Below the pieces are notes generated by a model, which was not told the origin of the DNA, searched no databases, and saw nothing but the letters and a program-made list of their open reading frames with translations. Source: Endomychus coccineus (Eukaryota > Arthropoda > Insecta > Coleoptera > Endomychidae). From it: a stretch of DNA of 64,000 nt. Position 1 is the stretch's first letter, and every line of letters begins with the position of its first letter. The position numbers and the translations under genes are program-made. Below, one piece after another: positions 1-13,460 of this stretch. Where the stretch lies: NCBI GenBank assembly GCA_958510875.1, contig OY294072.1, forward strand, positions 310,001-374,000. The letters are read 5' to 3'.

Positions 1-457
1 TAAATGGGAAATCAAGGAATTGAAGCTTGAAAGTGATGAGATTGTAAAAACTCCTATTGATATTTCAAATGCTTTCAGTAAACACTATGCTAACATAGGT
101 AAAACTTATGCAAAAAAAAATACGAAGGCATGAAACTGACACTCACACTAATGAAAATAGGAGTCCTAGATCCATGTTCTTGTACGGTACAACTCCAAAT
201 GAGGTCGTTTCTATTATTAATTCAAGTGACAATAATAATGGTACAGGTGAAGATAAAATATCTAACAAAAGTACTTACGTTCTCTTCTTATGTTAGGGGG
301 CAACCTGAATTCAAGGAATTAAAAACAGGTAACGATTCCTGTTTAGAAATTGTCCCTTCATTAAAGTATTTAGGAGTCACAATAGATAAATTTCTAAAAT
401 GCCCAAGAAATGATAAAAAAATTAAGAGGCATTGTTTACAGAATGTGTCATTTAAAG
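1..457 (+). pseudogene. LINE fragment A, unit 1 (RT remnant, cut by window edge)
   Basis: This is a decayed piece of a non-LTR retrotransposon ORF2. The first part reads like the linker before the RT domain. The later part, near 340-400, reads like the RT C-terminal region (a Leu-Lys-Tyr-Leu-Gly-Val segment). The catalytic RT core between them is missing, and the frame is broken several times. Nearly identical copies lie at 9640-10605 and 21021-21983. This copy lacks an 11-bp stretch near 399 that the other two have. It joins LINE fragment B at about 458. It is not functional. The assignment to LINE is firm; the clade (Jockey-like) is a guess. Confidence 0.7.
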
Positions 458-2805
458 TGATAGTGAATCAAACAGATGTCCCAACCGTGTAGAAGCAAAT
501 GACAAATTCTCTTTAAAATTGAATTCGAATCATTCCCCATTCGATTATAACTGTCCAGTATTAGTTCAAAAAATTAACAATGAGAAACGAAAATTAGAAA
601 TGGAAACAAATCAATATCAATTACCTAATAACAAACTCGATACCTCTAAAATGTCAAACTTCTCTAAAATTTTACATTATAACATTCAATGTCTAAGAAA
701 CAAAACTTCAGAACTAGAAGCTTTTTTAATAGGTAAAAGTTATGATATACTTTGTATAAATGAACATTGGTTGGGATCTGACGAATTATAAACACTCTGA
801 ACATAAGTGGTTTTGTAAATCTCTCAGCTTTTTGCAGAACAACGCATAAACATGGGGGAGTGGGTATTTTTACAAGTAATATCATAGAAGCAATTCCGTT
901 AGCCTTTGATACTCAAGAAATATCTGATGAAATACATTTTGAAATAGCAGGTATAATGTACAACAATATACAGGTACTGACAATCTATCGCTCACCTCTT
1001 GAGGATTTTGACATATTTTTAAATAGATTAGATGCAACACTTAATAAGCTATCATTACACAAAGGTACTATAATAACTGGGAACTTTAACGTACATTTCC
1101 ATTCAGATAGTAAAGAATCTCAGTTACTATGTAATATGTTTGAATCCTACGGACTACATAAAACTGTTCATAACTATACTAGAAACGGAGCAACTCTTGA
1201 TAACATATTTACCAATTTTAACAGCAATTGTTATGTTGCAACAGTAACAGATCCCAATTTATCTGATCATCTTGCTATATCATTTGATTTTGAAGTGGAA
1301 AACAAAACATCATTAAATAATAAAATCAGAATAACCTACAGACCAATAACAGAACAAGGCTTCTTTAAACTTTATAATTATGTAGATAAAGTACATTGGT
1401 CATTTGTAAACAATTCTCAAATAAATGTAAATAACAAATTTGATCATTTTTTAAATCTGATAATAGATGTCTGTGATTCTAGCTTCCCAATGAAAACAAA
1501 ATTTATAAAACAAAACGAACCTAACATACCTAAAATACATTGGTTCAATGACAACTTAAGACAAAGTAGAGAAAAATTGCAGTTATCAAGCAGTTTAAAT
1601 AAAACTAATCCACAAATTGTTTCCAATGAATCACTTAATAAATTTAAAAAAGGTATCGTGAGGACATTAATAAAAGTAAAAAAGAAGCTAACGATAAATA
1701 CATTAACAATTCAAAAAATATGCAAAAGGCATTGTGCCACTGATTTAAATATTTTTTTTACAAATATAGCAGAATCCCTTTTCAAGAATCTTCCACCTTT
1801 ACAAAATAATCCTATTGATTATACAAAAAAAATTAATTTAGTCTTCCATTCAGAATTTAAATTCATAGAAGTTACTTTCAATGAAATGAGAGATATAATT
1901 TCAAATTTAAATAATAGTCCCAGCAAGGACACTTATAATATAAATGTTAAAATAGTTAAAACTATTCTAAATTTGATCGTTTTTCCTCTATGTAAAATTA
2001 TAAACCAACGTATCACCTCTAACATTTTTCCAGATTCCCTCAAAATATCTAAAGTAGTTCCGATTTACAAAAAAGGCTTATGCGATGATGTTGATAACTA
2101 TAGGCCAATATCAATTACACCCATCTTTGGCAAAATTTTTGAGACTGCTGAAACGGCAAATAACACACTATTTTGAGGCAAATAATTGGTTTAATAAATG
2201 TCAATTTGGATTTCGTAGCAATGTTTCTACTAAAGCTGCTATAAACAAACTTACTAGCTATGTTCGAGAATGTTTTGAGGAAAAGAAGTTCATGGAAGCC
2301 TCCTTTTTTGACGTTACCAAGGCTTTTGACTGTGTGTCCCATGATCTGTTGATGCAAAAGCTCCAAGAATACAACTTTGATAACAATAGTATAAATCTTA
2401 TTAAATCATACTTAACTAATCGTATGCAATATGTATCATACAACAATGAAAATTCGACAAATAAAATAATCACATTTGGCGTTCCACAAGGATCTGTCTT
2501 GGGGCCGACCTTATTTTTAATATACATTAATGACATTAGCAATTCTCTGTTGTATAAGAACAACATTATTTTATTTGCCGACGAGCAATTGAGTCAACAG
2601 GCCTTGGAAACACGAACCAGTATTTGTAATTGGTTCCTTGCTAATAAACCTTAGCATTAATGATAGCAAAACACAAACTTTACATTTTTCACTTAGACCA
2701 GTCAATTTAAATATTGAAACCAACATAGTTAAATTCTTCGGCGTTTATCTCGATTCAAGATTGACATGGGAGCATCATATTGCACAACTATCAAAAAAAA
2801 AATAA
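458..2805 (+). pseudogene. LINE fragment B, unit 1: APE endonuclease plus reverse transcriptase, broken
   Basis: Non-LTR retrotransposon polyprotein remnant. In order it shows the endonuclease N-terminus (519-791, with an Asn-Ile-Gln and a Glu-His-Trp motif), the rest of the endonuclease (from 860, with Leu-Ser-Asp-His near 1260), and RT motifs (YRPISI near 2100, a Phe-Asp-Val-Thr-Lys-Ala-Phe-Asp block near 2305, GVPQGSVLGP near 2480, a damaged FADD near 2575). The usual GDFN of the endonuclease is GNFN here. A frameshift at about 790 separates the two endonuclease halves and is shared by every copy in the window. Private lesions are a 2-bp loss near 2147, a deletion of about 27 bp after FAD near 2582, and a 1-bp insertion near 2647. 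It ends in an A-rich run followed by AATAAA. Confidence 0.85.
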
Positions 2806-3280
2806 ACGGTTTTCAATAGTGTATCTTCCTCTGTTTACTGTAAATAGGTAGCTACTTTTGAAGAAATAGAGTTGCTTTAAATTTGTATTCTACAATATCG
2901 ATGATTCAAAAACATTTTAATTTTGAAAAGTACAGTTGCAATATTTTAATTTGTTGTATAGTATTTGAGGAGCCATGTAGTTGTAGAGCGACTATATTTT
3001 ATGAGCATTTTCTTTTGCAATACTTGAAGTTTCAATGATTAAATTATATAACCTAGAATTGGCCAAGTGACGTACGTCACAAATTCCAAAGAGTACTCTA
3101 GAACTATACCTTCGACTAACATTTGACTCCATTCCAATTTTATACTCTTCTATGAATATCTACCACTCTCAATCTATCTAACCTATGAATGTCAAAGTGA
3201 CATACGATCCAAACCATAGAATAACTTGTGACACGTGCTAATAGTAAAAGTTTCTATAAACGCGTACCCATCTCTATATA
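2806..3280. repeat. spacer after LINE B, unit 1
   Basis: AT-rich sequence without a credible gene. It is repeated almost unchanged at 12986-13460 and 24375-24849 as part of the composite unit. A shortened form appears at 52640-52794. Confidence 0.6.
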
Positions 3281-6200
3281 ACCTACAACTGCCAGAGTGA
3301 CGTCTGTCACAGTGACAACCTGAAGGTGCCCATACACCTCACATAAAGGTTACCACGCACTATCCGACTAAACCCTCGAAAAGGCGTTGCACATGAAAAC
3401 AACTGTACGTCAGCGGGGCGTAACTTAGCGGGGCGTAGCACAGCGGGGCGTAGCCCGTAAAATCAACTAGTCGGTATTAGAATAAGCGGCTTATTAGGTT
3501 GGTGTCAAAGTTACTAAAAATCTAACTAGGAATATGCGATTTTCACCGTCAACTTTGGACCGGACAAGCTAAATAAGGCGAGCGGAGCGAGCCTGTAATA
3601 TGATCGAAATGTAAACTTTGAACCTTTTAAAAGGTCGTGATAGCCCCAAACCGGGTCGAAAACTGTTTTGAATCGGTCAATTTGAGTAAAATCGAATGAC
3701 GTTCACGTGAGGAGCGCGTAGCTGGCGAGTTGGAAAAGTGCAAATCTTCGGAACATAGAACGTCTTTACGGGGGCGTTTCGCGGGCCGTTTCCGCTCCAT
3801 GTCGTTAGATTATGAACGGGGCCAACTAAATAGCATAGTCTCGAGCCCCAAAATGTCGATTAAATAGGAAAATTCAATTCAAATAGAAACATGTACTCTC
3901 AAGTCTCAGCTACGCACGTCTTACGTGCGAAGCACCAAAGGGAATTTTCTAGCTACTAAAATATACGCGAAGCGGGTAAAAGCTAGCGGCCCATAGCAAA
4001 AAAGACTTTATTACAACTGGCGCCGCTCGCACGGGACAAGAAACGGCCCCGAATTAACAAGACCGAGGTAAAATGTATAAACTCTAACTGAAACGTAGCG
4101 ATCTCCTCGAGGCATTTGTCAAAATCATTTCGTTCGTAGCTTATTACATAGGACATCTGGCCTTCATGCAATTGTGTTTTTATACAATTCGATCCTTCTA
4201 ATTTCGATGAGCCACGTGAAAATCCCGGAGCCTCACGCGCTAAAGACTTGTGTGTGTTTCCACGTTCGTATAAAATTGCGAAATTTCGTACTTTCAGAAA
4301 CTTCAAATTAATTAATTTGACGCAAAATTTGGGGATATTTTTATTCAAATCCATTCGGTACCAATTTTTGTCGGCCATATTTAAAATTATCTTGGAGGAA
4401 TTTTTTTATCGAAAAGTAAAGACTCTACGTTCAATTAAAATTCACCATCGGAAAGATCGTCATCGATTTACTCCGGGTGAACTTTGGTGGTTGTTTTTGG
4501 CACCCCTAAAAATGCCGCTAAGTACCTTAAAATAAATCGTAAAGATTCGACGTCGTTTGACGACAATCTAGATGATAATTTACGAAAATGATCAATTTCG
4601 GGGGTGTTTGTATGATGAAATGAAGTATAAGCAATAATAAAAGCTGTATACGGCGTATAAGTGTCCAAAATGGTCCATGGACGAAGATATCCTTCCTAGC
4701 GCTACAAGTACATTTCTACATCTATAGACTACTGGGGCCCACTGAAATCAGATCTACGGACGTGAATTCCATTAAAATGAGCACGAACAGACCTCTATGG
4801 TCTCACACTTCGATGTCTCAACATATTAACCAACTGTCAGATGTATATAGTAAACATCATGTTTCCGTTCAAAAGTACTTGAATATGATATAAATCGGGG
4901 TCCTCATCTATCAAAAAACTCTCTAAAGGTAAGTCTAAGCAATGTTTAACAATAGCGCTAACATATTTGATTTTAGATATGAAGATACAAATCATTTATC
5001 AACGTTTAACCTACACACATATTCTTGAACAAATTAAAGTTCATAAGGATTGAAAGAAACACAAAAACGATTTGGAAAGGTATCTACATCATCTACGAGA
5101 AGGGTACAATAAATTTTCGAGGAAAATAACAAGATATCTGTCATATTCTACTATACACGTGGCATCGTCCAGAGTTATGTAGCACCACGAACATTGGATT
5201 CACTCATAATTAGTTCAAATTCATAGTACAAGCCTTTCAAAGTATTCAAATAATGTTATTTTAGTTACAATAAAGACATTTTCATATATGTGTATGGTTT
5301 ATTATGTTTCAGGATCTAAATTGACATTTCACATTTTCAACGTAGATCCAAGGTTATGATATAATAGCATCTTTTAGGAATCGGATGCTAATTAGGCCTA
5401 AATCATATGAAATAAAGGAAGGAAAAGATGTATACAAGAGTATTTCATATGTTATTGGAAAGGAAAGCATTCTTAATGTTCAATTTACATGATGTATCAT
5501 TTTATACATATGTCAGTTGGTGGAAAAATTTCACCAAAACTGATGTTACATGCATGGAACTGATTATAACAGTGTTAAACAATTAATCTGCTACCACAAG
5601 GTATACTTTCAACAAAGTATACATCACTTTGTGGATGTTATACAATATTAAGAGATATGACGGAAATACATTCAAAGGATAGATGGTACAGTTTCGATAC
5701 TTTAAATTGAACTTTGCAAATGTATATATGAAAAGAATAAAGGTAGGAGGAAAACTTAATAATGAAATGCACCCTTTTTCTTCATTATTCCTGGCAATAA
5801 AAATAGATATGTACAAACTTGCTTGAGACATGTAGGTACAAACGAAACACAATTGCATTTTGCAAGTTACTAATAGGAATAAATTCTGTATCTTTGTATT
5901 TATAACAAAAAGGGTAAATCGTACAGTTTTAAGACTGGGAATTGGTTTTTGCAATGGTTCTACTACCGATATGTTTGAGAAATCTTTTCGAATGGCATAC
6001 TACTAAGAAGGTGTATCCTTGAGGTAGCTCAAAAGAGAATGTCATTCTGCTTCAGATAGACAAAATGCTCAGGTTTCTTCAACGGCTTATAGATTTTTTT
6101 TTATAATAGCTTCTTCTCATTCCTCAGACTAATTTGAATTCAAAATAGTGTGAATAGCGTTTTAGCTATGTACAAATAGAAGTCAATTGTAGGTAGCATG

Positions 6201-6473
6201 TTGAGAAAATACATAATTCCAAATTGGCACAATATTTATTAATTAACATTATAAGAAGGAATACCCTCCTACATACTGGTTCTATTTAGGTACTTTTTTT
6301 ACTGGGAAACTTTTCCAAATGATAAGTCACATCCAAAAGGGGGTGGGGTCATCTCCTTCAATTACTTGAATAGTAATGTTGTTACTCCATAAAAGAAAGA
6401 GGTATAGTAGGATTAAAATTCAATAATGAAATACTCTCATTTACTCAGTTGTTCCTTGCATTATATCTATGTA
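3281..6473. repeat. alpha block, unit 1 (3.2-kb tandem sub-repeat)
   Basis: The block starts with a GC-richer module, beginning ACCTACAACTG and including the tetrad-like GCGGGGCGTAGC, which occurs 12 times in the window. A conserved minus-strand ORF and then a long AT-rich tail follow. Close copies lie at 14567-17835, 25971-29220 and 52795-56053. The following beta block is a diverged relative with the same order of modules. No transposase, RT or RNA gene is visible in it. It behaves like a large satellite or a non-autonomous element. Confidence 0.7.
3983..4378 (-). CDS. repeat-borne ORF, 131 aa, unknown (alpha type)
   Basis: This is an open frame carried by the alpha block. Homologous frames lie at 7154-7606, 15250-15645, 18532-18984 and 56732-57127. 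Interrupted ones lie near 26643, 29981 and 53534. Alpha and beta versions differ at many residues but keep the frame, without indels, across about 131 codons. I recognise no domain, signal peptide or motif. It may be a chance ORF in a conserved repeat; only a substitution test could tell. Confidence 0.2.
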   Translation of the reverse strand: MADKNWYRMDLNKNIPKFCVKLINLKFLKVRNFAILYERGNTHKSLAREAPGFSRGSSKLEGSNCIKTQLHEGQMSYVISYERNDFDKCLEEIATFQLEFIHFTSVLLIRGRFLSRASGASCNKVFFAMGR

Positions 6474-9400
6474 ACCTACAACTGTCAAGTTGACGTTTGT
6501 CCAAGTGACAACCCAAAGGTGCCCATACGCCTCACATAAAGGTTACCACGCACTATCCGACTAAACCCTCGAAAAGGCGTTGCACATAAAAAACTGTCAA
6601 CAGCGGGGCGTAGCCCGTAAAATCAACTAGTCGGTATTAGAATAAGCGGCAGTTTAAGTTGGTAGTCAAGTTACTAAAAATCAAACTAGGAATATGCGAT
6701 TTTCGACCTAATCGACGAACATTTTTGAACACGACAAGCTAAGCGAAGCGAGCGCAGCGAGCTCGAAAAATGATTGAAACGTTAACTTTGAACCTTTTAA
6801 AAGGTCGTGATAGCCCCAAACCGGGTCGAAAACGGTTTTGAAATAGTTAATTTTCCGTAAATCGAATGACGTTCACGCGAGAAGCGCGTAGCACGCGAGT
6901 TAGAAAAGTGCAAAAATAGTGCTCCCTCCTACGACTTTAAGGGGACATTTGGAGTGCGGTTTTCGATCCATGTCGTTAGATTGTGAACCGGCTCAACTTA
7001 ATAGCATAGTCTCGGGCCCCAAAATGTCTTTTAAATACGAAAATTTAATCCAAATAGAAACAGGTACTCTCAGGTCTCTGCTATGCACGTCTGACGTGCG
7101 AAGCACCAAAGGGAATTTTCTAGCTACTAAAATATACCCGAAGCGGATAAATGCTAGCGGCCCATAGCAAAAAAGACTTTATTACAGCTGGCGCCGGCCG
7201 CACGGGCCACGAAACGGCCCCAAATTAACAAGATCGAGGTAAAATGTATAAACTCTAACTGACGCGTAGCGAGCTCCTCGAGGCATATGTCAAAATCATT
7301 TCGTTCGTAGCTTATTACATAGGACATCTGGCGTTCATGGAATTGTGTTTTTAGATAATTTAATCCTTCTAATTTCGATAGGCCAAGTGAAAATCCCGGA
7401 GCCTCAAGCGCTAAAGATATCTGAGTATTTAAACTTTCGTATAAAATTGCGAAATTTGGCATTCTTAGAAACGTCAAATTAATTAATCTGACACAAGAGT
7501 TGGGGATATTTTTATTCAAATCGATATAATACCACTTTTTGTCGGCCATGATGTAATAATAATAATGAAAATTTCTCAAATCGAAAACTAGAGCCTGTAC
7601 TTTCAATTAAAATTCACCATTCGAAAGATCGTCATCGATAATGCAAAAAAATTATTGTATACCGTTTAACCCAAAAATGCCTCTAAATAGGTCAAATAAA
7701 TTGATAAAGATTCGACGTCGTTTGACGGTAACCTATGTAAGAATTTACTGATAATTTTCGAAAGCGATCGATTTCGGAGGTGTATGTATAATAAAACGAT
7801 GTAGAAATAATGTCAAGAGATCTTAAATAGCTATATACTGCTCAGAAATTCCCAAAATGGTCCATGAACGAAGGTATACTTCCGAGGGAAATATGTACAT
7901 TTCCACATCTATAGTTCATGTGGGGCTACTGAAACTATTTCTATCGTCGTAAAATGTTCCAGCGAACCTCTGTGGTCTCGGAGATAACCTCCTCTCATGT
8001 ATTTAACCTCTGGCAAGCGTAAGTTGTGAATATCATGTTTCCATTCAAAAGTACTTGAATATGATACAACAAAGGGGCCCCATCTATTAAAAAACGTTCT
8101 AGAGGTATGTCTGAACAATATGTAACAATAAGATTCAACATACTTTATTTCAGATTTGAATATATGAATTATATCAAGGTTTGGAACCAACAGATATATT
8201 CTTGCAGGAATATCGTGACAACACGATATAGAAAGGTATGTACATCATATTCGAGCAGAGTTCAATACATTTTCAATGAATATATCAAGATATCTGTCAT
8301 ATTCTACAGTAAAAGTAGCAATTTTCAAGTAACGTAGCAGCACGAACATTGGGTTCACTCAGAATTAGTTCAAATTGATGGTACAGGACTTTCAATGTAC
8401 TCGAATAATGTTACTGTATATACAATAAAGATATTTCTATAGACATTTGTATCGTGTATTATGTTTATAGGAATACAAATAGTGATTTCACATGTTCAAC
8501 GTAGACACAAGGTTATGTCTTACATTTTACCAAGTATGCGATGCTAAATATGGGTAAATGATATTGAATAAAGCAAGAAAAAGATGTTTTCAAGAGTATT
8601 TCATATGTTGTTGGAATGGAAAGCATTCTTAATGTTCAATTTACATGATGTATCATTTTATACATATGTCAGTTGGTGGAAAAATTTCACCAAAACAGAT
8701 GTTACATGCATGAAAATGATTATAAAAGTGTTAAACAATTAATCTGCTACCACAAGGTATACTTTCAACAAAGTATACATCACTTTATGGATGTTATACA
8801 ATATTAAGACATATGACGGAGATACATTCAAAGGATAGATGGTACAGTTTCAATACTTTAAATTGAGCTTTGCAAATGTATATATGAAAAGAATAAAGGT
8901 AGGAGGAAAACTTAATAATGAAATGCACCCTTTTTCTTCATTATTCCTGGCATAAGTATCAGATTCGATTGCTTCCTCAACGGGTTGTAGATTTTTTATA
9001 ACATAACTTTCTCTGAGACTATCTAGCAATAAAAATGAATATGTACAAACTTGCTTGAGACATGTAGGTACAAACGAAACACAATTGCATTTTGCAAGTT
9101 ACTAATAGGAATAAATTCTGTATCTTTGTATTTATAACAAAAAGGGTAAATCGTACAGTTTTAAGACTGGGAATTGGTTTTTACAATGGTTCTACTACCG
9201 ATATGTTTGAGAAATCTTTTCGAATGGTATACTAAGAAGGTGTATCCTTGAGGTAGCTCAAAAGAGAATGTCATTCTGCTTCAGACAGACAAAATGCTTA
9301 GGCTTCCTCAACGGCTAATAGATTTTTTTATAAAATAGCTTCTTCTCATTCCTCAGAGACTGTAATTTGGACTGAAAATAAAGTAAAAAGTAGCTTCACA

Positions 9401-9639
9401 GATACTGCAAATAGCATTGAAAATAATTGAAAAAGCAGCTTGAGAGATTAACATACAAAATTGTATTGCATTTAGCATGGCAATGCTGAAAATTAATTAG
9501 CTTGATATTCATAAGGTAGGTATTACAATTTTTTTTCTTACAAGGAGAGGTAATTGTGTGTACCTATTTGTTAGAATGTTGAGAATTAGGGGGTACAATT
9601 ACAAAGCAGCATAGGACATTGTCTGAGAAAAGAGGGAAA
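6474..9639. repeat. beta block, unit 1 (3.2-kb tandem sub-repeat)
   Basis: Diverged relative of the alpha block, directly adjoining it. It opens with the same GC-rich module and has the same minus-strand ORF position and the same AT-rich tail, with an inserted segment near 8950-9010. Its near-identical partner is 17836-21020. More distant partners are 29221-32152 and 56054-59260. Its last 250 bp lead into LINE fragment A. Confidence 0.7.
7154..7606 (-). CDS. repeat-borne ORF, 150 aa, unknown (beta type)
   Basis: Beta-block version of the repeat ORF, with a 19-residue N-terminal extension relative to the alpha type. It is nearly identical to 18532-18984. No recognisable domain. Coding status is uncertain. 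Confidence 0.2.
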   Translation of the reverse strand: MKVQALVFDLRNFHYYYYIMADKKWYYIDLNKNIPNSCVRLINLTFLRMPNFAILYESLNTQISLALEAPGFSLGLSKLEGLNYLKTQFHERQMSYVISYERNDFDICLEELATRQLEFIHFTSILLIWGRFVARAAGASCNKVFFAMGR

Positions 9640-10605
9640 GCAATACAAGCAAATCTTGTATCGATCATATTTATATGAAAAATAAACTTCATACAGAATA
9701 TATTGCTGCTATCATAAAGACAACCATAACAGATCACTATTCCACTTTACTAGCATTAAATATAAATCATATTAAAGGTGTAAAAAACGACTTATTGGTG
9801 ACAAAAATAGACGAGGATAAATTAAGGAAATCATTGGAGGATGAAAATTGGGACACAGTTATTATTGAAATCATTTATAATAAAAACATAAAGAGAAAAG
9901 AGTGGATCACAGCAGGCATTTTGAAGTCTATAAAAACTAGAAATTGGCTTTAGCAGCAATATCTAAAATATCCAAATAATGAGACTATTAATAATTGTTA
10001 TAAAATATACAGGAATAAACTCAATGGCCTCATTCAACTAAGTGTAATCATTTCAAATACAAAATTATGGATAACGTAGGGTCTAATAAAGCATTATGGG
10101 AAACAATTAATAAAGTTGAGAACAAAAAGATCAAAAATAAATGGGAAATCAAGGAATTGAAGCTTGAAAGTGATGAGATTGTAAAAACTCCTATTGATAT
10201 TTCAAATGCTTTCAGTAAACACTATGCTAACATAGGTAAAACTTATGCAAAAAAAAATACGAAGGCATGAAACTGACACTCACACTAATGAAAATAGGAG
10301 TCCTAGATCCATGTTCTTGTACAGTACAACTCCAAATGAGGTCGTTTCTATTATTAATTCAAGTGACAATAATAATGGTACAGGTGAAGATAAAATATCT
10401 AACAAAAGTACTTACGTTCTCTTCTTATGTTAGGGGGCAACCTGAATTCAAGGAATTAAAAACAGGTAACGATTCCTGTTTAGAAATTGTCCCTTCATTA
10501 AAGTATTTAGGAGTCACAATAGATAAATTTCTAAAATGAGATATACATGCCCAAGAAATGATAAAAAAATTAAGAGGCATTGTTTACAGAATGTGTCATT
10601 TAAAG
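9640..10605 (+). pseudogene. LINE fragment A, unit 2
   Basis: It starts inside the end of an APE endonuclease (a Cys-Ile-Asp-His-Ile motif near 9660, then Thr-Asp-His-Tyr-Ser near 9738). It continues through the endonuclease-RT linker and the region before RT, then jumps to the RT C-terminal segment, so the RT palm is deleted. This copy has a private in-frame stop (TAG, 9951-9953) where unit 3 has TAC. Further frame changes occur near 10060 and 10265. It joins LINE fragment B at a TGATAGTGAATC stretch. Confidence 0.75.
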
Positions 10606-12985
10606 TGATAGTGAATCAAACAGATGTCCCAACCGTGTAGAAGCAAATGACAAATTCTCTTTAAAATTGAATTCGAATCATTCCCCATTCGATTATAACT
10701 GTCCAGTATTAGTTCAAAAAATTAACAATGAGAAACGAAAATTAGAAATGGAAACAAATCAATATCAATTACCTAATAACAAACTCGATACCTCTAAAAT
10801 GTCAAACTTCTCTAAAATTTTACATTATAACATTCAATGTCTAAGAAACAAAACTTCAGAACTAGAAGCTTTTTTAATAGGTAAAAGTTATGATATACTT
10901 TGTATAAATGAACATTGGTTGGGATCTGACGAATTATAAACACTCTGAACATAAGTGGTTTTGTAAATCTCTCAGCTTTTTGCAGAACAACGCATAAACA
11001 TGGGGGAGTGGGTATTTTTACAAGTTATATCATAGAAGCAATTCCGTTAGCCTTTGATACTCAAGAAATATCTGATGAAATACATTTTGAAATAGCAGGT
11101 ATAATGTACAACAATATACAGGTACTGACAATCTATCGCTCACCTCTTGAGGATTTTGACATATTTTTAAATAGATTAGATGCAACACTTAATAAGCTAT
11201 CATTACACAAAGGTACTATAATAACTGGGAACTTTAACGTACATTTCCATTCAGATAGTAAAGAATCTCAGTTACTATGTAATATGTTTGAATCCTACGG
11301 ACTACATAAAACTGTTCATAACTATACTAGAAACGGAGCAACTCTTGATAACATATTTACCAATTTTAACAGCAATTGTTATGTTGCAACAGTAACAGAT
11401 CCCAATTTATCTGATCATCTTGCTATATCATTTGATTTTGAAGTGGAAAACAAAACATCATTAAATAATAAAATCAGAATAACAGACCAATAACAGAACA
11501 AGGCTTCTTTAAACTTTATAATTATGTAGATAAAGTACATTGGTCATTTGTAAACAATTCTCAAATAAATGTAAATAACAAATTTGATCATTTTTTAAAT
11601 CTGATAGTAGATGTCTGTGATTCTAGCTTCCCAATGAAAACAAAATTTATAAAACAAAACGAACCTAATATACCTAAAATACATTGGTTCAATGACAACT
11701 TAAGACAAAGTAGAGAAAAATTGCAGTTATCAAGCAGTTTAAATAAAACTAATCCACAAATTGTTTCCAATGAATCACTTAATAAATTTAAAAAAGGTAT
11801 CGTGAGGACATCAATAAAAGTAAAAAAGAAGCTAACGATAAATACATTAACAATTCAAAAAATATGCAAAAGGCATTGTGCCACTGATTTAAATATTTTT
11901 TTTACAAATATAGCAGAATCCCTTGTCAAGTATCTTCCACCTTTACAAAATAATCCTATTGATTATACAAAAAAAATTAATTTAGTCTTCCATTCAGAAT
12001 TTAAATTCATAGAAGTTACTTTCAATGAAATGAGAGATATATTTTCAAATTTAAATAATAGTCCCAGCAAGGACACTTATAATATAAATGTTAAAATAGT
12101 TGAAACTGTTCTAAATTTGATCGTTTTTCCTCTATGTAAAATTATAAACCAATGTATCACCTCTAACATTTTTCCAGATTCCCTCAAAATATCTAAAGTA
12201 GTTCCGATTTACAAAAAAGGCTTATGCGATGATGTTGATAACTATAGGCCAATATCAATTACACCCATCTTTGGCAAAATTTTTGAGACTGTGCTGAAAC
12301 GGCAAATAACATACTATTTTGAGGCAAATAATTGGTTTAATAAATGTCAATTTGGATTTCGTAGCAATGTTTCTACTAAAGCTGCTATAAACAAACTTAC
12401 TAGCTATGTTCGAGAATGTTTTGAGGAAAAGAAGTTCATGCAAGCCTCCTTTTTTGACGTTACCAAGGCTTTTGACTGTGTGTCCCATGATCTGTTGATG
12501 CAAAAGCTCCAAGAATATAACTTTGATAACAATAGTATAAATCTTATTAAATCATACTTAACTAATCGTATGCAATATGTATCATACAACAATGAAAATT
12601 CGACAAATAAAATAATCACATTTGGCGTTCCACAAGGATCTGTCTTGGGGCCAACCTTATTTTTAATATACATTAATGACATTAGCAATTCTCTGTTGTA
12701 TAAGAACAACATTATTTTATTTGCCGACGACACAACAACACATGATAGTGCTTGGACAGCTTGGAGCAATTGAGTCAACAGGCCTTGGAAACACGAACCA
12801 GTATTTGTAATTGGTTCCTTGCTAATAACCTTAGCATTAATGATAGCAAAACACAAACTTTACATTTTTCACTTAGACCAGTCAATTTAAATATTGAAAC
12901 CAACATAGTTAAATTCTTCGGCGTTTATCTCGATTCAAGATTGACATGGGAGCATCATATTGCACAACTATCAAAAAAAAAATAA
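10606..12985 (+). pseudogene. LINE fragment B, unit 2: best preserved RT
   Basis: Same element as 458-2805. The longest open piece, 11634-12773, covers the connector and the RT from fingers to palm: YRPISI near 12244, the Phe-Asp-Val-Thr-Lys-Ala-Phe-Asp block near 12452, GVPQGSVLGP near 12625, and an intact FADD near 12720. The endonuclease is split by the shared frameshift near 10938. A private 4-bp loss near 11484 cuts the frame between endonuclease and RT. The endonuclease has GNFN in place of GDFN. The thumb follows out of frame at 12752-12985. Confidence 0.85.
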
Positions 12986-13460
12986 ACGGTGATCAATAGT
13001 GTATCTTCCTCTGTTTACTGTAAATAGGTAGCTACTTTTGAAGAAATAGAGTTGCTTTAAATTTGTATTCTACAATATCGATGATTCAAAAACATTTTAA
13101 TTTTGAAAAGTACAATTGCAATATTTTAATTTGTTGTATAGTATTTGAGGAGCCATGTAGTTGTAGAGCGACTATATTTTATGAGCATTTTCTTTTGCAA
13201 TACTTGAAGTTTCAATGATTAAATTATATAACCTAGAATTGGCCAAGTGACGTACGTCACAAATTCCAAAGAGTACTCTAGAACTATACCTTCGACTAAC
13301 ATTTGACTCCATTCCAACTTTATACTCTTCTATGAATATCTACCACTCTCAATCTATCTAACCTATGAATGTCAAAGTGACATACGATCCAAACCATAGA
13401 ATAACTTGTGACACGTGCTAATAGTAAAAGTTTCTATAAACGCGTACCCATCTCTATATA
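12986..13460. repeat. spacer after LINE B, unit 2
   Basis: Copy of 2806-3280. No gene seen. Confidence 0.6.

Noticed and set aside
4248..4535. 95-codon plus-strand ORF repeated at 15515 and 26908
   Set aside because: Overlaps the minus-strand repeat ORF in high-identity copies; openness reflects recent duplication.
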